30,330 nt of DNA, from NCBI GenBank assembly GCA_019116365.1, contig DXBT01000011.1, forward strand, positions 1 to 30,330. The letters run 5' to 3'. How positions within the stretch are numbered: the stretch's first letter is position 1; every line of letters starts with the position of its first letter. The notes below the pieces were generated by a model. That model was not told where the DNA came from. It saw nothing but the letters and a program-made list of their open reading frames with translations, and did not search any database. Positions 23,571 to 30,330 of this stretch are shown in pieces. Made by a program: the position numbers and the translations under genes. This DNA comes from Barnesiella merdipullorum (lineage in GTDB: Bacteria > Bacteroidota > Bacteroidia > Bacteroidales > Barnesiellaceae).

Positions 23571-24194
23571 ATGAGACTGGCCCCGCTCGACATACAATCC
23601 TACCGACTTGCTCTTTATGCACTGCTCTGCCTCGTGACCGGGCTGGGTTGCCACTCCTGCCGCCGCCAATACACGCCGCGGCCCGACGGTTACTTCCGCA
23701 TCGATTCCTATCCCGATACCTACCGGCGCACTACACTGCTGGCGCCCCACCTCTCGTTCGAGATACCCGAGGGCGCAATCGAAGCCATCGACCCCGACAC
23801 CACTCGCCAGCGCGACGGTGTGCAGTGGCTCGACATACGCTTTCCCCGCTACCGAGCCACCCTCTACTGCAGCTATCACCCTCTGCGAGGCAATCTCGAC
23901 CGGCTGCTCAACGAGAGCCGCGAGCTGGTTTACCGCCAGAGCATACGCCCCGACCTGGTGCAGGCCGGTACCTACGAAAACGACAGTCTGCACATCTATG
24001 CCACCCTCTACGACCTCTCGGCCGAGAGTGCCACCCCGCTGCAGTTTGTCGTTACCGATAGTACCCGATACCTTTTGCGAGGCTCGGTCTATTTCGACGA
24101 ACCGGGAAAAAGCGACTCCATCGCCCCGGTCATCGACTACCTGTCGGACCACATCGCCCACCTCATCGAAAGCATAGAAACCCCGGCCCGATAA
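23571..24194 (+). CDS. gldD: Gliding-motility-type lipoprotein GldD
   Basis: This is a 207-residue lipoprotein with a lipobox-like LVTGLGCHSC (Cys27 probably lipidated). It has the family motif PDGYFRIDSYPDTYRR just after the signal, and the block WLDIRFPRYRATLYCSYHPL. C-terminal AGTYENDSLHIYATLYDL and VDYLSDHIAHLIESIE also fit GldD. In Flavobacterium GldD is needed for gliding and type IX secretion, but gut Bacteroidales keep it without gliding, so the role here is open. It lies 12 bp after gldE and 2 bp before the phosphopantetheinyl transferase. Confidence 0.87.
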   Translation: MRLAPLDIQSYRLALYALLCLVTGLGCHSCRRQYTPRPDGYFRIDSYPDTYRRTTLLAPHLSFEIPEGAIEAIDPDTTRQRDGVQWLDIRFPRYRATLYCSYHPLRGNLDRLLNESRELVYRQSIRPDLVQAGTYENDSLHIYATLYDLSAESATPLQFVVTDSTRYLLRGSVYFDEPGKSDSIAPVIDYLSDHIAHLIESIETPAR

Positions 24195-24196
24195 TC

Positions 24197-24844
24197 ATGC
24201 CCGCTCTGCCCCACATATCGACTCCCACCGGTGCCTGCATCACCCTGTGGCATCTCACCGAAGACGAAGCAACATTCGCGGCTCTACTCACCGACGAGGA
24301 GCGTAACTTGTTGCCGCAACAGGAACTATCGTCCAAACGTTTTGTCGAACAGGCAACCGCCCGGCTGCTGATTGACTCGATGGACGAGACACGTGGCCGT
24401 TCCCTGGCCCATACCGCCGAGGGGCAACCCTATCTGCCGGGCTGTCCCGGGCACATCTCCATCTCGCACACCCGACAATGGGTAGCCGTAGCCTGGCACC
24501 CCCACATGCCAACAGGTATCGACATCGAGCGTCGGGGCTCCCGGGTCGAACGTGTTGCCGCCCGCGTATTCACCGACAAGGAGTTGAACGCGCACACGAC
24601 CTCCCTCCAGGCACATACCCTGTGGCTGCACCTGTGCTGGTCGGCCAAAGAGGCGCTCTTCAAGGCTATCCCCGAAGCCGCAATCGACTTTCGCGAACAC
24701 CTGCACGTCGCCCCGCCCGACCGTCTTGAGAAGGAGGGGATATTCACCGCGACCGAGAGCCGCACGCCGGCTCACCGCCGCTACACCCTATGGTATCGCA
24801 CCCACGACGAGTGGGTGATGGTATGCGCCACACCGTTACCGTAA
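24197..24844 (+). CDS. 4'-phosphopantetheinyl transferase (Sfp type)
   Basis: This is a 215-residue enzyme that transfers the phosphopantetheine arm of CoA to a carrier protein, probably acyl-carrier protein. Sfp-type motifs are ISISHT (87-92), GIDIE (107-111, Mg ligands Asp109 and Glu111) and CWSAKEALFK (147-156, with the WxxKE signature). It is shorter at the N-terminus than full Sfp but clearly two half-domains long. The start is 2 bp after gldD, so it is read in the ssb-gldE-gldD series. No polyketide or peptide synthetase is in the window, so a primary fatty-acid role is likely. Its 3' end overlaps the convergent HMA gene by 9 bp. Confidence 0.9.
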   Translation: MPALPHISTPTGACITLWHLTEDEATFAALLTDEERNLLPQQELSSKRFVEQATARLLIDSMDETRGRSLAHTAEGQPYLPGCPGHISISHTRQWVAVAWHPHMPTGIDIERRGSRVERVAARVFTDKELNAHTTSLQAHTLWLHLCWSAKEALFKAIPEAAIDFREHLHVAPPDRLEKEGIFTATESRTPAHRRYTLWYRTHDEWVMVCATPLP

Positions 24845-25036
24845 CTCGGCTTTGAAGCCGGCGGCACGCACAGCCTCGACCACCCGCTCGGCCGGCACAT
24901 CGACCTGTACCGTCAGCAGTTTGTCGGGACTCGACAAGTCGAGGCTCCACTGTTCGGGCGTGAGAAACCGATTCAACTGTTCACCTATTTTAGCTACACA
25001 ACCGGCACATTTGGCCGAAGTCTTTACCTGTATCAT
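24836..25036 (-). CDS. Small heavy-metal-associated (HMA) protein
   Basis: This 66-residue single-domain protein has the metal-binding motif CAGC (residues 10-13, in TSAKCAGCVAKIGEQL) and the C-terminal VVEAVRAAGFKAEL of HMA folds. It is probably a cytoplasmic copper chaperone delivering Cu(I) to the ATPase coded 32 bp upstream on the same strand. The two share a short intergenic stretch without a separate promoter. The end of the gene overlaps the convergent phosphopantetheinyl transferase. Confidence 0.85.
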   Translation of the reverse strand: MIQVKTSAKCAGCVAKIGEQLNRFLTPEQWSLDLSSPDKLLTVQVDVPAERVVEAVRAAGFKAELR

Positions 25037-25068
25037 CTCTATATGTTTTTTAGATTAAACTTCTATCT

Positions 25069-27225
25069 TTATCTCAAACGTAAACTGTTGAGTATCACCG
25101 ATACCGAACTGAAGGCCATGGCCGCACTCGCCCACATGGGGGTGAGCAACACACCTATGGGATAGAGCACACCGGCGGCCACCGGGATGCACACCACGTT
25201 GTAGCCAAAGGCCCAAAACAGATTCTCGCGAATGATGCGCACCGTTTTGCGCGACAGTGTCACGGCCCGGGGCAACAACAGCAAGTCGGAATTCATCAAG
25301 GTGACCATGGCTACATCCATAGCCACATCGGTACCCCTACCCATGGCCACACTCACGTCGGCACGAGCCAGTGCCTGCGAGTCGTTGATACCGTCACCCA
25401 CCATGGCCACACATTTGCCGGCCTGCTGCAACTCGGTCACAAAGCGCTCCTTGTCGTCGGGCAGCACGCCCCACCGATAGTGGTCGATACCGGCCTCCCG
25501 AGCCACCTCGGCGGCGGTCGATTCCTTATCGCCGGTGAGCATATAGACCTCGATGCCGCATTTTTTCAGCTGCTCCACGGCTTCGCGCGAGGTAGCCTTC
25601 AAGGCATCCTTCACCTCGAAAGCGGCCAACAGCTCCCGATCGTTCCCGAAGTAAACGGTATAGCCCTCGGGGAGAGCCACACCCTTGAGGTGCTCTTCGG
25701 CCAACGCCCTGTTACCGGCCCAAAAGACAGTGTCTTCGCTGGTGCAGGTCACCCCTTTGCCGGTCACGCTCTCAAAGTCGGTCAGGTCGTCGGTCGGGCG
25801 ATAGCCCCGCTGCCGCAGGTTCTCGGCCAGCGACAGAGCCAACGGGTGTTCCGACCGCGTTTCGGCAGCCAACAGCACCGGAGCATAACGCTCGAAATCG
25901 GGGCCCAAATGTTCATCGACCACCTGGGGATGCCCTTCGGTCAAAGTACCTGTCTTGTCGAGCACAACGGCATTCACCCGGCACATGTTTTCCAAAGCGA
26001 AAGCATCTTTAATGAGGATATGTTGTTGTGCCGCCTTGCCAATACCCACCGTCAAGGCCGTGGGTGTGGCCAGTCCTAAAGCACAAGGGCAGGCGATAAC
26101 CAGTACCGACACGGCACTCAGCAACGCATAGGGGAACTTGCCCCAGCCGGCTACCCCTATCCAGATGATAAAGGTGAGTAGCGAAAGGGCAATGACCGTG
26201 GGTACAAAAACGGCAGCCACCTTATCGACAATACCCTGCACGGGGGCTTTACTGCCCTGGGCCTCACGCACCATGCGCACCATGCGCGAAAGCACCGTAT
26301 CGGCACCCGAGGCCTCCACCTGCAAAAGGAACGATCCCCGCTGGTTGAGGGTCCCGGCCAACACCCGGTCGCCGGGCTGCTTGGCTACCGCCTCAGACTC
26401 GCCGCTAATCATGCTCTCATCGACATACGACGACCCCTCGAGCAACACGCCATCGACCGGAATCTTCTCGCCGGGACGCACACTCACCCGATTGCCGGGG
26501 CGGAGCATGCCGATGGGCACGTCGCGCTCTTCGCCGTCGGGCTCGACCAGACGGGCCGTCTTGGGTTGCAACCCCATGAGCGACCGTATCGAAGCCGAGG
26601 TGCTCTGTTTGGCCCGGGCCTCGAGCAGTTTGCCCGTGAGCACAAAGGCGATAATCATTGCCACCGCTTCGTAATAGACGTGAGGCACCAGCCCCAACGA
26701 TACCCAAAAGCGGGGATAAATCGTACTGAACAGACTAAAGAGAAACGACACCGCGGTACTGAGCATAACCAGCGTATCCATGTTGGCACGGCCCTGCCGA
26801 GCTGCTTTCCACCCCGACACATAAAACGAACGGCCCAGATAGAGGACCGGTAGGGTGAGTACCATCAGCACCCAGGTGAGTGCCGGCACGGGGTCGTGGA
26901 AACACATCGACAGCACCATGACCGGGATGCCGAAAATCCAGGCGCTCACCGTGCGACGCTTCATGTCGGTATAGTGTTTACGTTCGGCATCGGCAGCATC
27001 GGCCTCGGCATTTGCCGAGATGACCAAGTCGTATCCAGCCGCCTGCACGGCCACCTGCATCTCTTTCAACGAAATTTTCTTGGGATCATAAACTACCTGC
27101 AAGGTATTGGCCGCAAAGTTAACCGTAGCCTCGGCCACTCCCGGCAATTCACTCACGGTCTTCTCGACCGTAGCCGCGCACACGGCGCAGCTCATTTCCA
27201 ACACGGGTATTACTTGTTTCTCCAT
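25069..27225 (-). CDS. copA: Cu(I)-exporting P1B-type ATPase
   Basis: This is a 718-residue copper efflux pump of the inner membrane. It has an N-terminal HMA domain with CAVC (13-16), eight membrane spans, the actuator TGES-like ISGES (273-277), CPC (379-381), phosphorylated Asp423 in DKTGTLTEG, SEHP (458-461), TGDK and GDGIND. YN (675-676) and MxxSS (703-707) in the last spans are the P1B-1 signature for monovalent copper. One HMA domain only, which is common in Bacteroidota. It is followed by the small HMA protein and preceded by a bactofilin gene 75 bp upstream on the same strand. Confidence 0.95.
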   Translation of the reverse strand: MEKQVIPVLEMSCAVCAATVEKTVSELPGVAEATVNFAANTLQVVYDPKKISLKEMQVAVQAAGYDLVISANAEADAADAERKHYTDMKRRTVSAWIFGIPVMVLSMCFHDPVPALTWVLMVLTLPVLYLGRSFYVSGWKAARQGRANMDTLVMLSTAVSFLFSLFSTIYPRFWVSLGLVPHVYYEAVAMIIAFVLTGKLLEARAKQSTSASIRSLMGLQPKTARLVEPDGEERDVPIGMLRPGNRVSVRPGEKIPVDGVLLEGSSYVDESMISGESEAVAKQPGDRVLAGTLNQRGSFLLQVEASGADTVLSRMVRMVREAQGSKAPVQGIVDKVAAVFVPTVIALSLLTFIIWIGVAGWGKFPYALLSAVSVLVIACPCALGLATPTALTVGIGKAAQQHILIKDAFALENMCRVNAVVLDKTGTLTEGHPQVVDEHLGPDFERYAPVLLAAETRSEHPLALSLAENLRQRGYRPTDDLTDFESVTGKGVTCTSEDTVFWAGNRALAEEHLKGVALPEGYTVYFGNDRELLAAFEVKDALKATSREAVEQLKKCGIEVYMLTGDKESTAAEVAREAGIDHYRWGVLPDDKERFVTELQQAGKCVAMVGDGINDSQALARADVSVAMGRGTDVAMDVAMVTLMNSDLLLLPRAVTLSRKTVRIIRENLFWAFGYNVVCIPVAAGVLYPIGVLLTPMWASAAMAFSSVSVILNSLRLR

Positions 27226-27300
27226 AGGTCTCCTTTGATTATACGTTTAACACCCTGCGGCCGGTTTTGCTCACCGGCACTCGATTGTCGCAACCGAGTC

Positions 27301-27666
27301 TCAAGCCTGGCCACCCTCGTCGGACGAGCGTCGCATGGTGCACTTTCCATTCAACACGGCGCCCGGTTCTATGGCCAGCCGATGGGCCTCGACATCGCCC
27401 TCGAGCGACGAAGTCGCCTTCAAGACCAGCATCTCGGCTACCGTCACGTTGCCCTCTACCCGGCCCACGACCTCGGCATTCACAGCCACGATATCGCCAA
27501 TTACCTGACCGGTCTCGCCAATCACGACTTTTCCTTGGCACTCCAGCTGCCCCTTGAGCGTACCGTCGATGCGAATATCTTTTTGCGAAACAATCTTGCC
27601 TACGATCGTCGTCTCTGCGGTGAGCGCATTATGCGCCATACCCGAAAAAGTATTATCCTTTGCCAT
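27301..27666 (-). CDS. Bactofilin (polymer-forming cytoskeletal protein)
   Basis: This 121-residue protein forms a beta-helix that polymerises without nucleotide. The repeats are the short hydrophobic strands of DUF583: IVGKIVSQKDIRIDGTLKG, QVIGDIVAVNAEVVGRVEG and VTVAEMLVLKATSSLEGDV. The ATG at 27666 is preferred over an upstream in-frame start that would give a Lys/Arg-rich extension not typical of the family. In other bacteria bactofilins act in cell shape and envelope positioning; the partner here is not evident. It lies upstream of copA on the same strand, 75 bp apart, possibly by chance. Confidence 0.9.
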   Translation of the reverse strand: MAKDNTFSGMAHNALTAETTIVGKIVSQKDIRIDGTLKGQLECQGKVVIGETGQVIGDIVAVNAEVVGRVEGNVTVAEMLVLKATSSLEGDVEAHRLAIEPGAVLNGKCTMRRSSDEGGQA

Positions 27667-27756
27667 ATCTGTATTTTGTTTTCTTGTTCTCACAAAGGCG
27701 ATGCAAACCGTTCGAATTGCGCCTGCCGAGGTCAGAGTCTATTTTTACAACTCTTG

Positions 27757-27764
27757 CAAAAATA
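27757..27764 (-). promoter_or_regulatory. -7 box of the bactofilin unit
   Basis: Minus-strand TATTTTTG fits TAnnTTTG and predicts a leader of about 85 nt. The -33 side is weak. No separate -7 box was found before copA. Confidence 0.5.
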
Positions 27765-27907
27765 GAAAGAATCTCCCGAAATATACATGCCGGGTCTGAT
27801 AATCATTGCAAAAAGAGGTGATAATATTTTACGGGTCCGGCTCCCGGGAATGTAGATAAAAAGAAATTTTGAATGGTTTCGGCCAGGCTACATCCTATTA
27901 TTCTTTG

Positions 27908-27915
27908 TACCTTTG
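27908..27915 (+). promoter_or_regulatory. -7 box of the MATE gene
   Basis: TACCTTTG fits TAnnTTTG, about 24 bp before the ATG at 27939. The -33 element is weak. Confidence 0.55.
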
Positions 27916-27938
27916 CGCATCTTTAGCACCCAGAGCTT

Positions 27939-29309
27939 ATGTTGTCGCAGCACCTGAACCTGACCGAAGGAGGCATCACCGGGACCCTACTGAAATTTAC
28001 CCTCCCCATGATGGCCGGAGCCCTGTTGCAGCAGTGCTACAACATAGCCGATACCCTCATCGTAGGACAGTTTGTCGGCCCCGAAGCACTGGCTGCCGTG
28101 GGGTCGGCCTACACGCTCATGGTCTTTCTCTGCTCCATTCTGCTGGGACTCTCGCTGGGCAGCAGCACCGTCTTTTCGCAACAATACGGAGCCGGCAACC
28201 TGGAGGCTCTGCGCCACAGTTCGTATGTGTCGTTTACCCTGATTCTTTCCATCACGGTGCTACTCAACGTGGTTGCATTTCTCGCCCTCGACCCCATACT
28301 GCGATTTCTGCAAGTACCGCCCGAGGTCTATCCGCTCATGCGCGACTATCTATGGATTATCTTTTGGGGAATACTCTTTACCTTTATCTATAATTTCTAT
28401 GCCGCTCTGCTACGCGCCGTGGGCGACTCGGTCACTCCGCTGTGGTTTCTCTCGCTGTCGGTCGTACTCAATATTCTGCTCGACCTGCTCTTTATCCTGT
28501 CGCTCCACTGGGGCATACAGGGAGCCGCAGCGGCAACCGTCATAGCCCAGGGCTCGGCCGCCATAGGGATTGCCGTCTATACCTACCGCAAACGGCCCGA
28601 ACTGCGGATACACCGGCAAGATATTTACTTCGACCGGGCCACGGTCAAGGAGATTACCGCCTTCTCGACACTCACCTGCGTGCAACAGTCGGTCATGAAT
28701 CTGGGCATTCTGCTGGTACAGGGACTGGTCAACAGTTTCGGCACCGTGGTGATGGCCGCCTTTGCCGCCGCCGTCAAGATAGATGCTTTTGCCTATATGC
28801 CCGTGCAGGAGTTTGGCAATGCCTTCTCGACCTTTGTCGCCCAGAATTTCGGGGCCCACAAGCGACAGCGCATACGCCGGGGCATACGTCAGGCCTTGCT
28901 CATCAGCTGCCTCTTCTCTCTCACGGTGTCGCTGCTGATATTCCTCTTTGCCGAACCGCTCATGCTCATCTTTGTCAAACCCTACGAAACAGAAATCCTG
29001 CGCATCGGGGCCCAATACCTGCGCATCGAAGGGGCGTTCTATGCCCTCATCGGCATCCTCTTCCTTCTCTACGGCTACTATCGGTCGGTGCGGATGCCGG
29101 GCATGTCGGTCATCCTCACCGTGCTTTCGCTGGGTACCCGTGTAGCCCTCTCCTACGCTTTGGCGGCTATGCCAGCCGTAGGGGTGACCGGCATCTGGTG
29201 GTCGATTCCCATCGGGTGGTTCATTGCCGATCTCGTCGGCATCGTCTATTACAAGATGTCGGCGACTCGCGTAAGCCGGCTTATGGCTCAAACGCACACA
29301 CCGGTCTGA
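27939..29309 (+). CDS. MATE-family efflux transporter
   Basis: This is a 456-residue inner-membrane transporter with about twelve hydrophobic spans in two homologous halves of six. The N-terminal half has FTLPMMAGALLQQCYNIADT and LIVGQFVGPEALAAVG, typical of the MATE family, and the second half has TCVQQSVMNLGILLVQGL and the matching NSFG. Transport is usually coupled to Na+ or H+ and exports cations or drugs; the substrate cannot be deduced here. The gene is monocistronic by promoter positions: folB downstream has its own -7 box. Confidence 0.93.
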   Translation: MLSQHLNLTEGGITGTLLKFTLPMMAGALLQQCYNIADTLIVGQFVGPEALAAVGSAYTLMVFLCSILLGLSLGSSTVFSQQYGAGNLEALRHSSYVSFTLILSITVLLNVVAFLALDPILRFLQVPPEVYPLMRDYLWIIFWGILFTFIYNFYAALLRAVGDSVTPLWFLSLSVVLNILLDLLFILSLHWGIQGAAAATVIAQGSAAIGIAVYTYRKRPELRIHRQDIYFDRATVKEITAFSTLTCVQQSVMNLGILLVQGLVNSFGTVVMAAFAAAVKIDAFAYMPVQEFGNAFSTFVAQNFGAHKRQRIRRGIRQALLISCLFSLTVSLLIFLFAEPLMLIFVKPYETEILRIGAQYLRIEGAFYALIGILFLLYGYYRSVRMPGMSVILTVLSLGTRVALSYALAAMPAVGVTGIWWSIPIGWFIADLVGIVYYKMSATRVSRLMAQTHTPV

Positions 29310-29334
29310 CCCCGAAACATGTGCGCATCGCGGC

Positions 29335-29365
29335 ATTGGCCTGTCGGCTCTTTTCATTACCTTTG
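29335..29365 (+). promoter_or_regulatory. folB promoter, ATTG-N19-TACCTTTG
   Basis: TACCTTTG at 29358-29365 with ATTG 19 bp upstream (29335-29338). It predicts a very short leader of about 14 nt before the ATG at 29386. Confidence 0.6.
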
Positions 29366-29385
29366 TTCCCAGATAAATCTTTCAC

Positions 29386-29739
29386 ATGAAAACAGCGATA
29401 CACATAGGCTCCATGCGCTTCTATGCATACCATGGTGTCTTGCCGCAAGAACAAAAGGCGGGCAACTACTTCAGAGTCGAGGCGACGCTCTATACCGACT
29501 TCACCCGGGCGCTGACCTCGGACGAACTGACCGACACGGTCAACTATGCCGACATCTGTCGCGTCATTGCCGACGAAATGGCTCACCCCTCCCGTCTGCT
29601 CGAACATGTGGCAGGCCGCATCATCGATGCCATCACACGACAATACCCCACGATTACGGGCGGCAAACTCGTCATGACAAAAGAGAAACCTCCCATTCCC
29701 GGCGACATTCGCGACGTATCGGTCGTGGTGGAGTGGTAA
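29386..29739 (+). CDS. folB: Dihydroneopterin aldolase
   Basis: This 117-residue enzyme converts 7,8-dihydroneopterin to 6-hydroxymethyl-dihydropterin in folate synthesis. Motifs are FYAYHGVLPQEQKAGNYFRVE near the N-terminus, DTVNYADI in the middle, LLEHVAGRIIDAI and the catalytic-site TKEKPP with its conserved Lys. The length is typical for the octameric family. Convergent rpiB ends 16 bp downstream; no terminator is visible between them. Other folate genes are not in the window. Confidence 0.94.
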   Translation: MKTAIHIGSMRFYAYHGVLPQEQKAGNYFRVEATLYTDFTRALTSDELTDTVNYADICRVIADEMAHPSRLLEHVAGRIIDAITRQYPTITGGKLVMTKEKPPIPGDIRDVSVVVEW

Positions 29740-29755
29740 CCGCAAAAAAACTTTC

Positions 29756-30211
29756 TTATTTTCCTACCGGAATCTTGTCGATGCGACGTTGGTGACGGCC
29801 ACCTTCGAAATCGGTATTCAAGAAGATATCGACCAGACGGCGGCACAAGTCGGCCGAGATGAAACGGCCCGGCATCACCAGCACGTTGGCATCGTTGTGC
29901 TGACGGGCCAACGAAGCAATCTCCTCGGTCCAGCACAAAGCCGCACGAATACCCTGATGCTTGTTGAGCGTCATGTTTATGCCGTTGCCGCTGCCACAGA
30001 TAGCAATACCCGGGTAGCACTCGCCCTGCTCCACGGCCACAGCCAGCGGATGGGCAAAATCGGGATAATCGCAACTTTCGGTCGAGTAGGTACCGAAGTC
30101 CTTATAGGCAATACCCCGAGCGTCAAGCTCTTGCATCACAACTTGTTTCATCTCATACCCGGCGTGGTCACAAGCCAATCCCACCGGCTTTCCCGATTTC
30201 AATATGCTCAT
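29756..30211 (-). CDS. rpiB: Ribose-5-phosphate isomerase B
   Basis: This 151-residue enzyme interconverts ribose 5-phosphate and ribulose 5-phosphate in the pentose phosphate pathway. It has the N-terminal CDHAG (14-18), the catalytic-site ICGSGNGI with Cys72 and the Asn/His block RQHNDANVLVMPGRFI with His105. It is the RpiB (LacA/B-like) type rather than RpiA. Its own promoter lies immediately upstream (30237-30268). A transketolase gene is often the neighbour in Bacteroidales, but would lie outside this window. Confidence 0.95.
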   Translation of the reverse strand: MSILKSGKPVGLACDHAGYEMKQVVMQELDARGIAYKDFGTYSTESCDYPDFAHPLAVAVEQGECYPGIAICGSGNGINMTLNKHQGIRAALCWTEEIASLARQHNDANVLVMPGRFISADLCRRLVDIFLNTDFEGGRHQRRIDKIPVGK

Positions 30212-30236
30212 AAATTTTCGATATTTTTTGGTTCAA

Positions 30237-30268
30237 CAAAAATAGCACATTTCAAGAGTTGTAACAAA
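30237..30268 (-). promoter_or_regulatory. rpiB promoter, TTTG-N20-TATTTTTG
   Basis: On the minus strand TTTG (30265-30268) and TATTTTTG (30237-30244) are separated by 20 bp. The predicted leader is about 20 nt. Confidence 0.75.
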
Positions 30269-30314
30269 TAATTTATATTTCTGTTGAAACTTATTAATTC
30301 GGTTTCGGTTGTCA

Positions 30315-30322
30315 CAAAAATA
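30315..30322 (-). promoter_or_regulatory. Second leftward -7 box at the window edge
   Basis: Minus-strand TATTTTTG fits the -7 consensus. Its -33 region lies outside the window, so it cannot be judged. It may be a second promoter for rpiB. Confidence 0.3.
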
Positions 30323-30330
30323 CCAAAAAT

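Noticed and set aside
22743..24161. 472-codon leftward frame opposite gldE/gldD
   Set aside because: Shadow across two real genes and their intergenic gap.
27240..27275. Hairpin GCCGGT/ACCGGC between bactofilin and copA as a terminator
   Set aside because: It lacks a T-run in the leftward direction, so termination there is not supported.
1..30330. CRISPR arrays, tRNA or rRNA genes, IS elements
   Set aside because: No regularly spaced repeats, no tRNA-like cloverleaf with TTCGA arm, no transposase or terminal repeats were seen by eye; short tRNAs could still be missed without a scan.

Overview
This is a chromosomal segment from a member of the Bacteroidales (phylum Bacteroidota) whose coding regions are fairly G+C-rich. 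Four things point there. Promoters match the Bacteroidota pattern (TTTG, 19-21 bp, TAnnTTTG) in front of many genes, and purine-rich ribosome binding sites are scarce. gldD and gldE are present. The parA-parB-DUF5683-MltD and argR-GNAT-argG-argC-argD-proC clusters are typical of the order. A Bacteroides-type conjugative element lies at the left edge. The genus cannot be fixed from sequence alone; a Barnesiella-like or Alistipes-like gut organism is plausible.

Layout. Positions 1-~1900 hold the end of an integrative conjugative element: two leftward accessory genes (one cut by the window edge), preceded by a long leader with a 172-bp imperfect palindrome. From about 2100 on the genes are core chromosome. 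2107-7447 carries yraN and birA, a leftward periplasmic TPR gene, then pyrH, frr, rsgA and an NlpC/P60 hydrolase, with separate promoters visible for pyrH, frr and rsgA. 7448-11489 is a leftward operon: parA, parB, a DUF5683 membrane protein and a MltD-type lytic transglycosylase. 11772-12557 is surE. 12804-18071 is an arginine/proline operon. 18111-20899 is a leftward two-component system (TPR sensor kinase plus LytTR regulator). 20900-21644 has no convincing protein gene, but has a promoter, a closed RNA fold and a strong terminator, i.e. a probable small RNA. 21645-24844 is ssb, gldE, gldD and a phosphopantetheinyl transferase. 24836-27666 is leftward: bactofilin, a Cu(I) P-type ATPase and a small metal-binding protein. 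27939-30211 holds a MATE transporter, folB and the convergent rpiB.

How they work together. The arginine operon pairs its repressor with the later biosynthetic enzymes, a GNAT enzyme that probably makes the N-acylglutamate starting compound, and ProC, so it may share ornithine/P5C between arginine and proline. The copper genes form an export module. ParA/ParB handle chromosome segregation and are co-transcribed with envelope genes. Genes are tightly packed: four convergent pairs overlap or nearly touch.

The least explained pieces are the ~255-nt RNA locus at 21250-21505, the palindromic leader of the mobile element, and the structured leader and TTG start of gldE. I found no CRISPR array, transposase, tRNA or rRNA.
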